Positions 1-11,292 of a DNA stretch of 64,000 bases are shown piece after piece. Origin of the DNA: Rhizoclosmatium globosum (taxonomy: Eukaryota; Chytridiomycota; Chytridiomycetes; Chytridiales; Chytriomycetaceae); the NCBI GenBank assembly GCA_002104985.1, contig MCGO01000083.1, positions 62,001 to 126,000 on the forward strand. The letters are read 5' to 3'. A program made the position numbers and the translations under genes. Numbering within the stretch: the stretch's first letter is position 1; each line of letters starts with the position of its first letter. The notes beneath the pieces were generated by a model. That model had not been told where the DNA came from. It saw nothing but the letters and a program-made list of their open reading frames with translations, and did no database searches.

Positions 1-971
1 GGGAAGTGAAACGCGAGCTTGAAGATTTGAAGAATAAGTTTTTGAGAGAGAAGGAGGTTTGGGGGTTGAAGGAACGTGCACTGTATAGTGCGACTGAGAA
101 GTTGCAGGCTGATTATGCGGGGTTGGTTAAAATGATTGGTTTGGTTCAACGGATTATCTGGGACTCTGCTGAAGGAAAAGCTGGGTGGAATCGAGGTGTT
201 GGCGCGGAACGAGTTGAAGATGTTGATGTTGCTGGGTGGGTTCGCTGGATGGTTGATGCGCATGGCAAGCTTGCCAAAGACCTGGAACAAACGCACGAAT
301 TGCTTGACGTTCAGCATGAGAAGATTGAGAGTGTTATGAGTTCGGCGGGAGTTTCGAGGCGCAGTGGATCACCGACTGGGGGCGAGGGAAGAAGGACTAG
401 AGGGCTTCCCAGTGAGAAAGCGCTGCAAATGAGCTCTTTGGGGACTTCATCGTCAAGTATGAACGCACTCATCAATAGTTGGTCGAACAGTGTTGGTGTC
501 GCAGGGTACAGTTCCCATGACAATATTTCATCTCAAGGATCGATTATTGAGGGTGGAGAAGGCGTTCCGGATATTGTTCTGCCGCTTCCACTGGGACCAG
601 ACAAGAAGGGATCCATGGATAAAATGCAGGCAACCATGAAGAAGCTCATGTCTCGAAACGTGTCTCTACAACAACGGCTACACACTATCGAAGCTCAGCT
701 AGAACATCAAATCAAGAGTAACTCTGAAATCAAGAAAATGTTGGTTGATTCAACACTGGGTGGAAGCAAAGTACCTGTGCTGGAGCAATATAATGACGCG
801 CTTATCGAGATTGGCGCGTTGAGGAGTGAAGTTGAACATTGGAGGGCAAGACACGATGAGCTGGAAGCAGTAGTTGAAGGAGTGGTGTTAGAAAAGAGTT
901 CGTTGAAGGAAGCATCATCGACAGACTCACTAGCAATCAAACAGTCTGAATTGGAAGGAATAGAAAGCTAA
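1..971 (+). CDS. Coiled-coil protein, C-terminal part (5' truncated by window)
   Basis: The reading frame is open from the left edge to TAA at 969-971 and has no ATG near its start, so the gene begins upstream of the window. The visible ~322 residues are rich in Glu, Lys and Leu. Two heptad-like stretches (about residues 1-40 and 205-290) flank a Ser/Gly-rich linker at about 110-185. This is the pattern of a coiled-coil scaffold or tether; no catalytic motif is seen. I do not recognise the family. The next gene starts only 72 bp downstream on the same strand, so its promoter must lie in or very near this 3' end. Confidence 0.6.
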   Translation, partial: EVKRELEDLKNKFLREKEVWGLKERALYSATEKLQADYAGLVKMIGLVQRIIWDSAEGKAGWNRGVGAERVEDVDVAGWVRWMVDAHGKLAKDLEQTHELLDVQHEKIESVMSSAGVSRRSGSPTGGEGRRTRGLPSEKALQMSSLGTSSSSMNALINSWSNSVGVAGYSSHDNISSQGSIIEGGEGVPDIVLPLPLGPDKKGSMDKMQATMKKLMSRNVSLQQRLHTIEAQLEHQIKSNSEIKKMLVDSTLGGSKVPVLEQYNDALIEIGALRSEVEHWRARHDELEAVVEGVVLEKSSLKEASSTDSLAIKQSELEGIES

Positions 972-1043
972 ATAAACGCGATATCTAATTGAGTTTTAAT
1001 TAAATTGTATTTCGAATCGGAATAGTCGGAACATTGAAAAGAG

Positions 1044-3301
1044 ATGACAACCAAGTCCCTTCTTTCCGAGGCACTCTTCGCCCCAACTTCCTCGTCGCAG
1101 TTACGACAAACTGAAGTGTTGTCTTCTGGCGGTGGAAGCGATGCTCTTCTGACTGACGAGCCGGTGCAGCTTCCGTCAAAGTCAATTGCAATCTTCTCGG
1201 GTGGTTCGGCGGCAAACAACTTTGTTTCAATGTTCCAGGTACTTTCGTGTTATCTTTTCGTTTCTTCAAATGCTGTTTATTGTGAGGCTGACCATGGCTG
1301 CCACGCAGAGCTTCACCTCGGATATAACCTACATTCTTCCTGTTTCGGATGATGGTGGTTCCACGTCAGAAATCGTAAAAGTGGTTGGAGGACCAGGAAT
1401 CGGGGACATTCGTTCGCGACTGGTGAGACTGTCTGAGACAAAGACTGTGGAGGTAACAAGCACTTTGGGGTCTGAAAACGAACTTAACCCTTCTCCATCC
1501 AGGCCAAAGCTGTATACAAACTGTTATCATATCGACTTCCAACAGCTGCTCCGTCCATTGACGGCCACTGTCCCGCAAAAATGGAATGGCTCAATATTCT
1601 TGAGGGAAATCACCACCTCTGGCAAAATATATCGCTGCCTTACAGAGAGACTATTCGTTCCTTCTTGCTTCAGTTTCATTATAAAATTCTCAAGGAAATT
1701 GGCGGTGGAGGTCTCATTATTACATCAGGCGGCGAATCCAACCTCTCCTTTGACTTTCGTGGCGGCTCACTTGGAAACTTCTTTCTCACCGGATGCCGAC
1801 TCTTCTTTAACTCTTTGGAAGCATCGATATTCCAATTTGCACGCGTAACGCGCTGTCCCTCTGCTACATCTGTCCTTCCCATTGTGGCTACAAACCACAA
1901 TCCTGTCGCGATAGGATGTACTCTCAGAGATGGATCAGTCATATTCGGTCAATGTGAAATATCTCATCCCGGAACCATGTCAAACCCTCCTCCAAAGAAA
2001 CCTCAGACACTTCAGCGTCAACTATTTGCCATTCCTCGCTCTCGATCCCCCTCAACCAAAAAGATCAACGCACAACCTCCGCGACCAGCATCAACTACAG
2101 TGCCACCGCCTTCTCACTCTCTTCAAAACGATTCCCCTGCTTCTTCGTATGACATGCTATCCCTCAACAAGCAGCCGCAGCTCCTCAGTAAATCTCTTGA
2201 TTTACGACCCGCAATAGCAAACGGCACATCTCACGCCTCCTTGAATGATACCGTGTCCACGTCATCAAACATATTCTTTTCAAAATCAGCTCATGAAACT
2301 CCACCCCTTCCTTCTCCTATCCGACGTGTCTTTTACATCAACGGCGAAAGAGCCGAAACATTCCCGAAAATCAATCCTCTCGTTCCTGAGCAGCTTGAAA
2401 CAAAACGGACTATTATTTACGCAATGGGAAGTTTATACACCAGTTTATTACCATGCTTGATTGTTCCTGGAGTGGGTGCATTGATAGCGCAAGATTGGAT
2501 TGATGCCCGTGATGGGGTGGACGGAGGTCCAGTGTATTTGAAGACGGCGGAGGGAAACGAGTGAAAGTCAGTGATAGGCGGTCAAGCTCAGTTGCATCAT
2601 ATCCCGTGAAAGTGTCAACAGCCACAGAAACGGATCCAGTTCCAATTGACTCCTCTCGCCCCACCACATCATCCCCAGAACGCTTCCCGACATCTGCTTC
2701 ACCCCCTCTCCAACCACAAACTTCACGAAAATCTCTCCCCCGATCTTCAACCTCAACATTCACCCGCGTCGGCCCACCACCTCCCCAACGCGTCAAAATC
2801 CTTCTATTAAACGGAACACACGACCGCGAAACAACCGGCTACACAGCCCTTGACTTCCTCCTCTCCCTCACAGACACACTCAACTACTCTGTACTCGCGA
2901 GCCACACGACCCCAGAAACCGTCAAGAAGCTCATGACATCGCGAGACGCAAAGACAGACATGTTTGGAGCAGAGAGTATCTGGCGCGTGTTTTCTGATGA
3001 CTTGGAAGACGATTCTGGGGAATTGATGGAAATGGAGAGTGAAGGTGGGCGTGGGTATTTGGTGAAACCGTATCCTCCTGTTGCTTACGTAACACATTTG
3101 GTATATGCGGAGGATTCGCAGGTACATGTTAATGTTGGACGGATCGAAGCTATGGGTGTGAAATGTGTTATGGTTCCGAAAGCGGGAAGTGTTGAAGGGT
3201 GTTTGAGGGAGAGTGTGGCTGCTGAGGAGAAAGAAGAACGAGTTGCTGGATTCTTTGGTATCGAAGAATTAAGAGGAGTTTTGGACGGGTTATTATTATG
3301 A
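1044..3301 (+). CDS. YvcK/CofD-like (UPF0052) family protein
   Basis: This is a member of the CofD/YvcK superfamily, related to bacterial YvcK and CofD and to yeast YNL011C; the fungal role is not established. Exon 1 (1044-1238) holds the nucleotide-binding-type start IFSGGSAANNF. An intron (1239-1308) leads to exon 2 (1309-1452) with the signatures PVSDDGGSTSEI and GPGIGDIRSRL. A second intron (1453-1502) leads to exon 3 with EWLNILEGNHHLW and YAMGSLYTSLLP. The last exon, in another frame, has KILLLNGTHDRET and a C-terminal region ending at 3301. The last junction (somewhere in 2509-2591) was not resolved: several donor/acceptor pairs are possible and the frames overlap. A Ser/Pro-rich insertion (about 1990-2280 and 2590-2790) makes it longer than bacterial members. 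Exons 1-3 join in frame. Confidence 0.8.
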
Positions 3302-3334
3302 ATATGATATAATATAGTCTAATAGAGTTTGATT

Positions 3335-3374
3335 TGTGATTTGTTGGACGATGGACTGGGAGTCTAGAACAATG
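3335..3374 (+). promoter_or_regulatory. Shared upstream module of the 7TM family, copy 1
   Basis: The block begins TGTGATTTGTTGG and ends GAACAATG. It lies 55 bp before the ATG of 7TM copy 1. Related blocks occur at the same distance before copies 2 and 3. The ATTGG/ATTTG core resembles an inverted CCAAT box. A promoter role is inferred from conserved position only. Confidence 0.5.
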
Positions 3375-3428
3375 AAAATTTAAATTTAGACAATCTTTTG
3401 TATTTGGGCCTGGCCCACCGATCTAATC

Positions 3429-4490
3429 ATGTCCAGCACAGGCTCCTTCCAAACTGAATGGACACCTCCTCCGCCAATTCCTTTCGCGTCTGTCACCGAT
3501 AGAGCCGGGATGTTTGGAATATCGACGGCACTGACAGTTATGACCATCTTGATATTACGCGCGACCCCGATATGGTGGAATCAGCGCACATCAATAATTA
3601 AGACCTTAAACGTGGTACAAATCAGTATCGAGTGGATATCTTACTTCCTCGCCGTTCTTTTTCGTTTTGTAAATCCACGCGACATCTGCCTTCACTACCG
3701 AATATTCATCGATTGTCTTTATTACTTTGGGTTTACAACTGCGGTTGAGGCAATGCTGCTTCTAAAGGCACAGGCGATGTTTACAAGAGAGAGCACACGC
3801 AAGGTTGTTATTGTCTTCGGATTGGTTATTGCTGGAGCTCGTCTTGGACTTGGAGCCGCAACTATGGCATTCATTGATTATAGTTCAACATACAATCCAA
3901 AATCGTTTACTTGCTTTTCCAAGTATGATAATGTTGTAAGTCCAGCTCATAGCTATTACAGGTATTTCAAGAAATAGTTATAGTAAGAACGGTTAACACA
4001 ATCGAATAGAATTGTTTGCGATTTAACACTTAGTGCCATCTTTGTTGTCCCATTGATTGACAAGCTACACAATGACGAAGGACTTGAAGAATCTTCTCAT
4101 GAAGTATTTACGCAACTCCTCGCTGATGGCGTTGGGTACCCGATAGCTGCTTTTACAGTTGCATTTATCATCACCTGTTTACAAATTATAGTTCCTTCGA
4201 TGGGCCCGTTTACGCAGCTGCTTTACGCTATTGTTAATATAACTGTATGCTTTTCCATGCATAAAATGGTTGAAAACATTGGCACTGTGGTCAAAAAAGT
4301 CTCACAACATTCCAATTGGACTGGTTATGGTTACCGATTTGAAGCAGGAAGTGACAGGAAGTCAAATATGGCTAGTCGAGCTCAGGATTCAACAATAGAA
4401 AGCACCAGGAGCACTGCGCCACCTGTTCCAAAGCCTGTGCCAAGTGCACCAACATCGATATACCTTTCAAATCAAGCAACTTCAGATTAA
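3429..4490 (+). CDS. Seven-helix membrane protein, tandem copy 1
   Basis: Two exons (3429-3961 and 4010-4490) join in frame across a 48-nt GT-AG intron to give 337 aa. Seven hydrophobic segments can be read, at about residues 25-48, 62-85, 93-118, 126-150, 182-200, 220-242 and 248-270. A short Pro-rich N-terminus (EWTPPPPIPFASV) precedes them and a polar Ser/Pro tail follows. The topology is GPCR-like, but no family signature is recognised. Copy 2 is a near-identical neighbour, so this is a recent tandem expansion. I infer a surface or sensory membrane protein; no ligand or enzyme function can be assigned. Confidence 0.75.
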
Positions 4491-4658
4491 GAATCTTTTC
4501 GCATCAAATCAACGTTTTTACAGCATCATTTTTCTTTGAAAGGATAAATAATATATTCTCTGTAATTGACGTAAAACAACTCACCCTAACCTCTAAGGGG
4601 CAGACATATTTGAACAGGAAGTTTGCATGAAATGAATGTAGTCTGACAACGTTTTAAA

Positions 4659-4696
4659 TGTGATTGGTTGAATGATATATGGCAGTGGGACAATGG
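4659..4696 (+). promoter_or_regulatory. Shared upstream module of the 7TM family, copy 2
   Basis: The block starts TGTGATTGGTTG and ends GGGACAATGG, 59 bp upstream of the ATG of copy 2. It matches the modules before copies 1 and 3 in order and spacing and contains an inverted CCAAT (ATTGG). Function is inferred. Confidence 0.55.
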
Positions 4697-4754
4697 AATG
4701 CAAACAATGTGAGACTTTTTATTATCACTCAGCAGCTAGTCTTTTGTATATCGA

Positions 4755-5824
4755 ATGACCGAGATACGCCCAGTGCAAACAGAATGGATACCTCCTCCAC
4801 CAATTCCCTTTGCATCTGTTGTCGATAGAGCAGGAATGTTCGGAATATCCACAGCATTAATGGTAATGACCATCTTAATATTACGTGCAATACCTATATG
4901 GTGGGATCAAAGGACATCAATTATTAAGGCGTTAAATGTGGTTCAAATCGGAATTGAGTGGATTTCTTACTTTCTCGCCGTCCTCTTTCGTTTCGTGAAT
5001 CCACGCGATATCTGCCTTCATTACCGGATATTCATAGACTGTCTTTATTACTTTGGATTTACTACAGCTGTTGAAGCTATGCTTCTCCTCAAAGCCCAGG
5101 CGATGTTTACGAAAGACAGCACGCGTAAGCTTGTCATCGGGTTTGGATTGTCTATTGCGGGAGCCCGTCTTGGGCTTGGAGCCGCAACTATTGCTTTTGT
5201 TGATTACAGTTCCACTTATAATCCAAAGGCGTTTACGTGCTTTTCCAAGTATGATGCTTTCGTAAGTCCAGCACATAGCTATTTCAGGTATTGCAGAATT
5301 GAATCAATTACGTGCTGATACAACCAAACAACAGAATTGCTTGCGATTTAACTCTTAGTGCCATATTTCTGGCTCCATTAATCGACAAAGTGTTCAATGA
5401 CCACGGACTGGGAGCTTCTCCTTCTCATGACTTGTACAAGCAGCTCCTAGCCGATGGTGTGGGATATCCGATGGCGGCTTTCACTGTCGCATTTGTCATT
5501 ACGTGTGTACAAATGACAGTTCCCGCGGTTGGCCCATTTACACAGCTGCTTTATGCCATCGTCAACAGCACTATATGCTTTTCCATGCACAAGATGATTG
5601 AAAACATTGGCAATGTAGCTAAAAAAATTTCAAAGCAGTCGAACACGGATTTAAGTGGTTATGGCGGCCAGAATGAAGCGGAAAGTGGCAAAAAGATGAG
5701 CTTGGGTAGCCTCGCACACAATTCAACAATGCAAAGCATCAAGAGCACAATGCCACCAGTTCCAAAATCGGGGTCAAGTCAACCAGGATCAATGCATAAT
5801 TTGAATCAAGTGAATTTGGACTAA
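4755..5824 (+). CDS. Seven-helix membrane protein, tandem copy 2
   Basis: Exons 4755-5287 and 5335-5824 are separated by a 47-nt GT-AG intron at the same codon as in copies 1 and 3 (AG|A, Arg). They give 340 aa. The transmembrane core is nearly identical to copy 1, including RFVNPRDICLHYRIFIDC and AVEAMLLLKAQAMF. Divergence is concentrated at the first few residues and in the cytosolic-type tail after residue 270. The copy looks intact. The family is unrecognised, and conservation of the helices rather than the tails suggests selection on the membrane part. Confidence 0.78.
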
Positions 5825-6172
5825 GCGTATATTTAACATTTTACTGAAGTTCTCTTTCGCCTATATTTTTGATGGATATATTCTTCCATGAAAGCCTCAT
5901 TATCAACAAAGAAGCCAGAATCGTCTATTAATGGGCCAATTTCAATTCACAATAAATTTTAGCTTAACGAAAGCTGCAATAATGCCATACTTCATATTAG
6001 AGCCTGGAGCGACGAGCCCGGTTCTTCAGGATTGAGGCTAAACCAACGCACTGCAATATCCTTAGGAGTTGAATCCATGTTTGGATGACTGCTACGGAGA
6101 TGATGATGCAAATGAAAATATTGGGAGATTTCATTATCGTCTAAATGTAATATAGTCAAACGACGCTTGACA

Positions 6173-6210
6173 TGTGATTGGTTGACTGATGTATGAAGGC
6201 AGGACAATGG
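6173..6210 (+). promoter_or_regulatory. Orphan copy of the 7TM upstream module
   Basis: The block begins TGTGATTGGTTGACTG and ends AGGACAATGG, very close to the module of copy 2 (4659-4696). No 7TM start codon follows about 57 bp downstream. The next module and gene come ~180 bp later. It is probably a duplicated promoter or the remains of a deleted copy. Confidence 0.45.
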
Positions 6211-6355
6211 TCAAAATCAAGTTATAAGTATGATGAGAAATCAAATACAAAAACAATCAATTTTTTGTACATTGATTGATAGATTTTAAAACATGAGATA
6301 ATGTCAGTTGAACAATAAGAACAAAGTCTTATTATGCATCAAATGATGGTCATTT

Positions 6356-6390
6356 ACGATTGGCTGAAGGATGTACTCTTGTAGGACATT
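6356..6390 (+). promoter_or_regulatory. Shared upstream module of the 7TM family, copy 3
   Basis: The block begins ACGATTGGCTGAAGG and ends TAGGACATTG, ending 59 bp before the ATG of the interrupted copy 3, as in copy 2. Confidence 0.5.
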
Positions 6391-6448
6391 GAAACTCTAG
6401 CAATTATGCAATTTTATCTTCCAAGCAAGTAATACATCACATCAACTC

Positions 6449-8942
6449 ATGTCCAGCACAGGCTCACCCCAAAATGAATGGACACCTCCGCCGCCAATTC
6501 CTTTCGCGTCTGTTACCGATAGAGCCGGAATGTTTGGAATATCTACAGCGTTAATGGCTATGACCATTTTGCTTGTTCGCGCTGTTCCAATATGGTGGGA
6601 CCAAAAAACCTCGATTATCTGTTGGAACCTATGTTTATTCCTGTTTATTCCCATCCTTATCTGCGCATTGCACCCTCATTACTATAACCATATGTTCCCT
6701 TCTTTCTTCACCAATAAACACACTTGCACATTCCCACATCAGGAAAAAAATAAAAGGACATATATGTCATTCATCTCCCTTTATATGCCTTGTGATGTCC
6801 CGAATTTTTCGAAGGTGGCGTTGTGACAGCCCCCCCTGATTACCAGCCATTTCAAATGTCACGAATGCCTTGGAAAGGCTTCTGAATACAATTCGCAATC
6901 TCCAAATAAATACAACACGCGGAGAATCATTTGTTGCTTCAGGAACTAATTAGTGATGTATCCCTGCTCTTTGGAAGTGCTTCGAGATAAGCTCCAAAAT
7001 TCAGGTATTATATTGCCAATTCAGTTTGTAAATGACATAAAATTGTGTGTATTTGATTGAATTTATTCAATAATCGCGAAAGAAACAGTACACAATTACG
7101 TTGGTGCAGAGAACTAATCGCGAAGTCTAACTTAACTCTTTCGCAGCTATATCCTAATTTGAGGGGCACTCTTCGAGTCGTTGTCGTTTACATCGTCTTT
7201 TGCATCGTCGCGCATTGTTGCTGCGTCTGCTAAGCTCTCGTAATATTTTTTAGTTGTTATCGTCAGACACACAGTCAGATATGTAGACACTCTCCTTTGT
7301 ATGGGCTTGTAGCAGTTGTGTACTCACGACAGCGAAACAAGGAAGTTAGCACGCAATAAAGCTTAAATAGTAAGATACATACGAGATTTAACGATGTTTT
7401 AACGTTTACGTTGTGTTTGACAGAGTTTTTTTTGGAAGTGGAGTTGTGAGCCACCGACATGTATTTCTACTTGCCACTTACAACAAATGAATCATTCTGA
7501 CATTTGTTTTTGTTTACGTGACTGATAGAGAAAAACGAAAAAGAAAACGTATATAAACAGTCTGTGATCACGTTCACTACGTTAAAATATACTAATTTGC
7601 GTTCATTCTGTTCCCTTTCAAAATAGAATCAATAACAAGAAAATTCACATTGCATGGGGATTTATCTTCAAAATTTGATCGTTTGACTTTCATTTGATGC
7701 AATTTCTTGTAATATTCAGATCAAAGTCAATGGTTAATGGTTGTTTGTATCAATTGTTTATTTACATAGCAATCACTCAAATTTAATTTAAAGCTGTTTG
7801 AGCTGTGTTTTAAATAGATTGTTCAAATTCGGAAAGGGTTCTTGTGCCTACTATAATGAGTTGCAATGCCCCAAAGTGATTTGGAATTGGCATAGGCATT
7901 TGACGACTATTCGCTGTATGTGACACGGCTTTCGAATGTGGCAAATACGTTTTTTATGACTAAACATGTATCGAAATGCTTGTCCAATCAGTCGAACCCT
8001 CGAAAGGACCTTCTGATGAAAAGGTTTTTTCCCTGATGCACAAACCTCCTTGCCTATATACTACTCTCAACTCCCACTCAGCGTGTTCATCAGCTTTGAA
8101 CCCGCTCTCTCAGAAGTATCTCTCAATACTTCAATATTATCAAGGCTTTGAACGTGCTTCAAATTGTCATTGAGTGGATTTCATACTTTCTCGCCGTTCT
8201 CTTTCGGTTCGTCAATCCTCGTGATATCTGCCTTCAGTATCGAATCTTTATCGATTGTCTTTATTACTTTGGGTTTACTACAGCGGTTGAAGCGATGCTG
8301 CTCCTCAAAGCACAGGCCATGTTTACTACAGACAGTATACGTAAGGCTGTTATAGGGTTTGGATTATGTATTTCTGGAACGCGTCTTGCACTGGGGGCAG
8401 CAACTATCGCGTTCGTTGATTACCGTTCAACGTATAATCCAAATTCGTTCACTTGTTTTTCTAAGTATGACACTGTCGTTAATCCAGCACATAGCTATTT
8501 CAGGTATTGAAGGATATAGTGAAAGTACGTATCTATAACATTAAATTACAGAATTGTTTGCGACATAACATTGAGTGCTATATTCTTGGTTCCGTTATTG
8601 GACAAAGTCTTTAATAACCACGGTCTTGGATCATCTCCATCTCATGATTTATACAAGCAACTCTTAGCCGATGGTGTGGGATACCCAATGGCGGCCTTTA
8701 CTGTAGCATTTGTCATTACGTGCGTACAAATGACGGTTTCCGCTGTTGGTCCATTTACACAGCTGCTTTATGCCATTGTGAATATCACTGTATGTTTTTC
8801 CATGCACAAGATGATTGAAAACATTGGCAATATAACCAAAAAGGTTTCAAATCGTTCAGACGTTGAAAGTGGCAAGAAAAACATCTCTGGCAACCAAACT
8901 CACAATTCCACAATGCAGAGCACTACGACAGCGCCTATTTAA
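6449..8942 (+). pseudogene. Seven-helix membrane protein, tandem copy 3, split by an insertion
   Basis: The first 57 codons (6449-6619) match copies 1 and 2 up to WWDQKTSII. The frame then runs into unrelated DNA and stops at 6826. The family sequence resumes at 8142 with KALNVLQIVIEW and continues through the conserved intron (8504-8551) to the stop at 8942. Removing 6620-8141 (the insert plus one repeat copy) restores a 307-aa frame with no stop, so the host gene was intact when hit. The tail is about 30 aa shorter than in the other copies. A spliced product is unlikely because no canonical GT donor sits at the left border. Confidence 0.8.
6620..8136. mobile_element. LTR-like insertion in 7TM copy 3
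   Basis: About 1.5 kb of AT-rich DNA interrupts the coding sequence. It is flanked by a direct repeat TTATC (6615-6619 and 8137-8141; ATTATC if one base more is counted), which fits the 5-bp target duplication of LTR retroelements. The left end is TGTTGGAACC, like copia-type LTR starts; the right end is TTCAATA rather than the usual CA. TATA-like stretches lie near 7550 and 8053. No reverse transcriptase frame is seen, so it is most likely a solo LTR, possibly with another LTR nested inside (TGTGATGTCC near 6793, TGTGACAGCC near 6824). Class assignment is tentative. Confidence 0.5.
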
Positions 8943-9173
8943 TAACAGAGTCAAGTTAACTGATATCGATGCATAGTATTAATATTAAAACGGATCATTT
9001 ACAGTATTCCACATCTTCTACTGCTTTCTTAATTTGTATTGTTTCTTTTCTTTTACGTTCATTAGCGTCCAATATTATCAAAGCCCTTGTTTTGGAAAAA
9101 AAGCAAAACGTTACACATTTATTATACCCATTACCTCTCATCATAAATAGCCAAACTGAAAAATGAACAAAAA

Positions 9174-10822
9174 TCAGATGATTTTTGGTTGATCCCCTTT
9201 TGTTGATGAAATCTCAATTGTTGCGGATGAGTTACCAAGATCGTCTAGGGCCATAGAATCCCGGACGACCAATGGCTTGTATCCCGATGTAACTTCGGAT
9301 TTATGTACTTGAGTGTCCATGAAAGGATATGCCTTTTCACCAATATCGGCCAAGTCCAACCCGGTTTGTTCGGCATCGAGGCTACACCGCAACTTGAACT
9401 GTAAGACGCCATCCATAAAAGAGATGAGTACAGTAGTCCAAAATGCGCTCCAAAGTCCAATCGTGACAACGGCACAAAGTTGCACAGGAACTTGAATCCA
9501 CACGTGATCTAACCACCCTGCCGTTGAACCTGTCGCGTTCACGCTCGTAACGCTGTACTGAGCGAATACTCCAGTCAGTATCATACCAAGTGCTCCTCCA
9601 ACACCGTGCACGGCCGTAACATCCAATGAATCGTCCACCTTCAGCCAATGCATCATTCGAATGCTATAAAAGCACGCAAAAGCCGCAATGATTCCATATA
9701 CAAGACCAAAGCCTGGTGCAACGAAACCAGATCCAGGGGTGATTGTGGCTAAACCAGCGATTGCACCTGTACAGAACCCAATCGCCGAGAAGCCTTTCCC
9801 GTTGACATAGATATCCAACATCATCCAAATCAATCCACCGATACATGCTGCAAGGTTTGACGCGTATGCTGCCCCGACTCCACGGTTGTTCGCAGCCAAG
9901 GAACTACCTCCGTTGAATCCCATCCATCCAAACCAAAGGAGTGCAGTACCAAGGTAAACAAAGGTTGGGTTGTGGTTAACGTATCCTCCCTTGATGTGTT
10001 TCTCATAGTCAGATCGTTGTCCAAGACGGTATGCCAAAACAAGGGCTGTAGCTCCTGAAGTGACGTGAACAACAGAGCCACCAGCGTAATCCATAACACT
10101 CATATTATGGAGCCATCCTGTAATTAGGGTGGGGAGGTGATTCAAGACAGATAAGAACCTTGTTTTTTGGCGGAACCTATAAACTCCAAAGACTCACCAT
10201 TTGAGGACCAAACCCAGTAGCAGACAGGACAGTAAACAATAATTGACCACAGGAATACAAAGACCATCGTTGGAAGCATTCTCATTCGTCCAGCTGTTGC
10301 ACCAATAAAAAGACCAGGAGTTATAGCCGCAAACATCATCTGTTTCGCTGAGTCAGTACACATCAACGAGATCCGAATAATAAATATCGTACCTGATACA
10401 TAGCATAGAGTGAGTTGGGAATAGTTGAAGCCATCTTATTCTGCGTCTCCATCGTGTTGAGAAGGGCCGCATACTCAAAGTTTCCAATAAACGACGATGC
10501 TGAGGTATCCGATAGAGCGAGTGTAAATCCAAATAGCGACCACTGAACGGCAGCCACTGCAAACGTCAACATGACTGAAATAAGCATCGTCAGGGAATTC
10601 TTGGTTTCAGCGAGACCAGAGTAGAACAGTCCAAGGCCTGGAACCATAATAAACACGAGCGCTGACTGGAAGGGCGAGCAAGGTTAGGCTGCGTGGGCGG
10701 GTGCCACATGGACTCACCGATATCAGAATCCAGGCTTCATCGCCGCTGTTCGTTGGAGACGTGCTTGTTTGGGCTGCAACCAGTGGATATAGCGCAGCTG
10801 TGAGTAGTATTCTTGATAGCAT
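9174..10822 (-). CDS. Ammonium transporter (Amt/Mep family), copy 1
   Basis: Four exons (10718-10822, 10393-10665, 10198-10339, 9174-10117) join in frame to 487 aa, the usual Amt length. The N-terminus is a probable signal peptide. Family motifs are GLGLFYSGL, DYAGGSVVHVTSG and TAVHGVGGALG; the last two hold the twin pore histidines that conduct ammonium in AmtB and Mep2. Eleven hydrophobic segments are followed by a cytosolic tail with the conserved Gly-Leu-Asp and Gly-Glu region. It should import ammonium across the plasma membrane. A second Amt lies upstream on the same strand, and five GATAA motifs plus a CACGTG lie in the 470 bp upstream. It looks intact. Confidence 0.93.
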
Positions 10823-11292
10823 AGTGTGTGTTTTTGGGTGGCTTTGACGGAAGAGCTGTATCTAACGCGTTTATCTGTGGCAATTTTTGACTTGCAACCA
10901 CATGGGCGTTGCCTTTGTCCGGTCCCTCCGAGATAAGATTTCTTGGATAAAATCACGTGATCATCGATTTCTGTCTAATAACAAGTCACACAAGGGCATC
11001 TTATTGCAGAATCATTCACTTCAAGTGATAATAAAAGCGTAGATATGATAATCCCTACCTGAAGATAATCAAGGCTGAGTATGAGTCTGGGAACGAGGTT
11101 CTGAATTCCCACCCTTGAACCCAGTATTTTCTCCAGTCGGCTCAACGTATGCGCTAGAAGCGTTTAAGGCGATCAAACTGCTGGAGAATAGATAATATCA
11201 AGTATGGTGTAATGGAAAAGAAATTTATTACTAGTTGCAAAACGCTATAAACAAAAAAGTCAAGAATGAAACCGCTTAAATATTTGATGTAT
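10823..11292. promoter_or_regulatory. Upstream region of Amt copy 1 with GATA motifs
   Basis: This gap between the two Amt genes contains GATAA at 10932-10936, 10946-10950, 11027-11031, 11047-11051 and 11064-11068, and a palindromic CACGTG at 10954-10959. GATA factors (AreA/Nit2/Gln3 type) control fungal ammonium permeases, so clustered GATA sites fit nitrogen regulation. Binding is inferred from motif density only. The part near 11200-11290 also holds the 3' end of Amt copy 2. Confidence 0.45.

Larger units (their letters stand above)
5825..6448 (+). other. Intergenic region with two promoter-like modules
   Basis: No convincing gene is seen in these 624 bp. AT-rich sequence carries two copies of the 7TM upstream module, at about 6173-6210 and 6356-6390. 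Only the second is at the usual distance from an ATG, so the first is probably a relic of a lost copy or a partial duplication. Confidence 0.5.

Noticed and set aside
6620..8136. Intron in the third 7TM gene
   Set aside because: Copies 1 and 2 have no intron here, the left border lacks a GT donor at a usable position, and flanking direct repeats indicate insertion.
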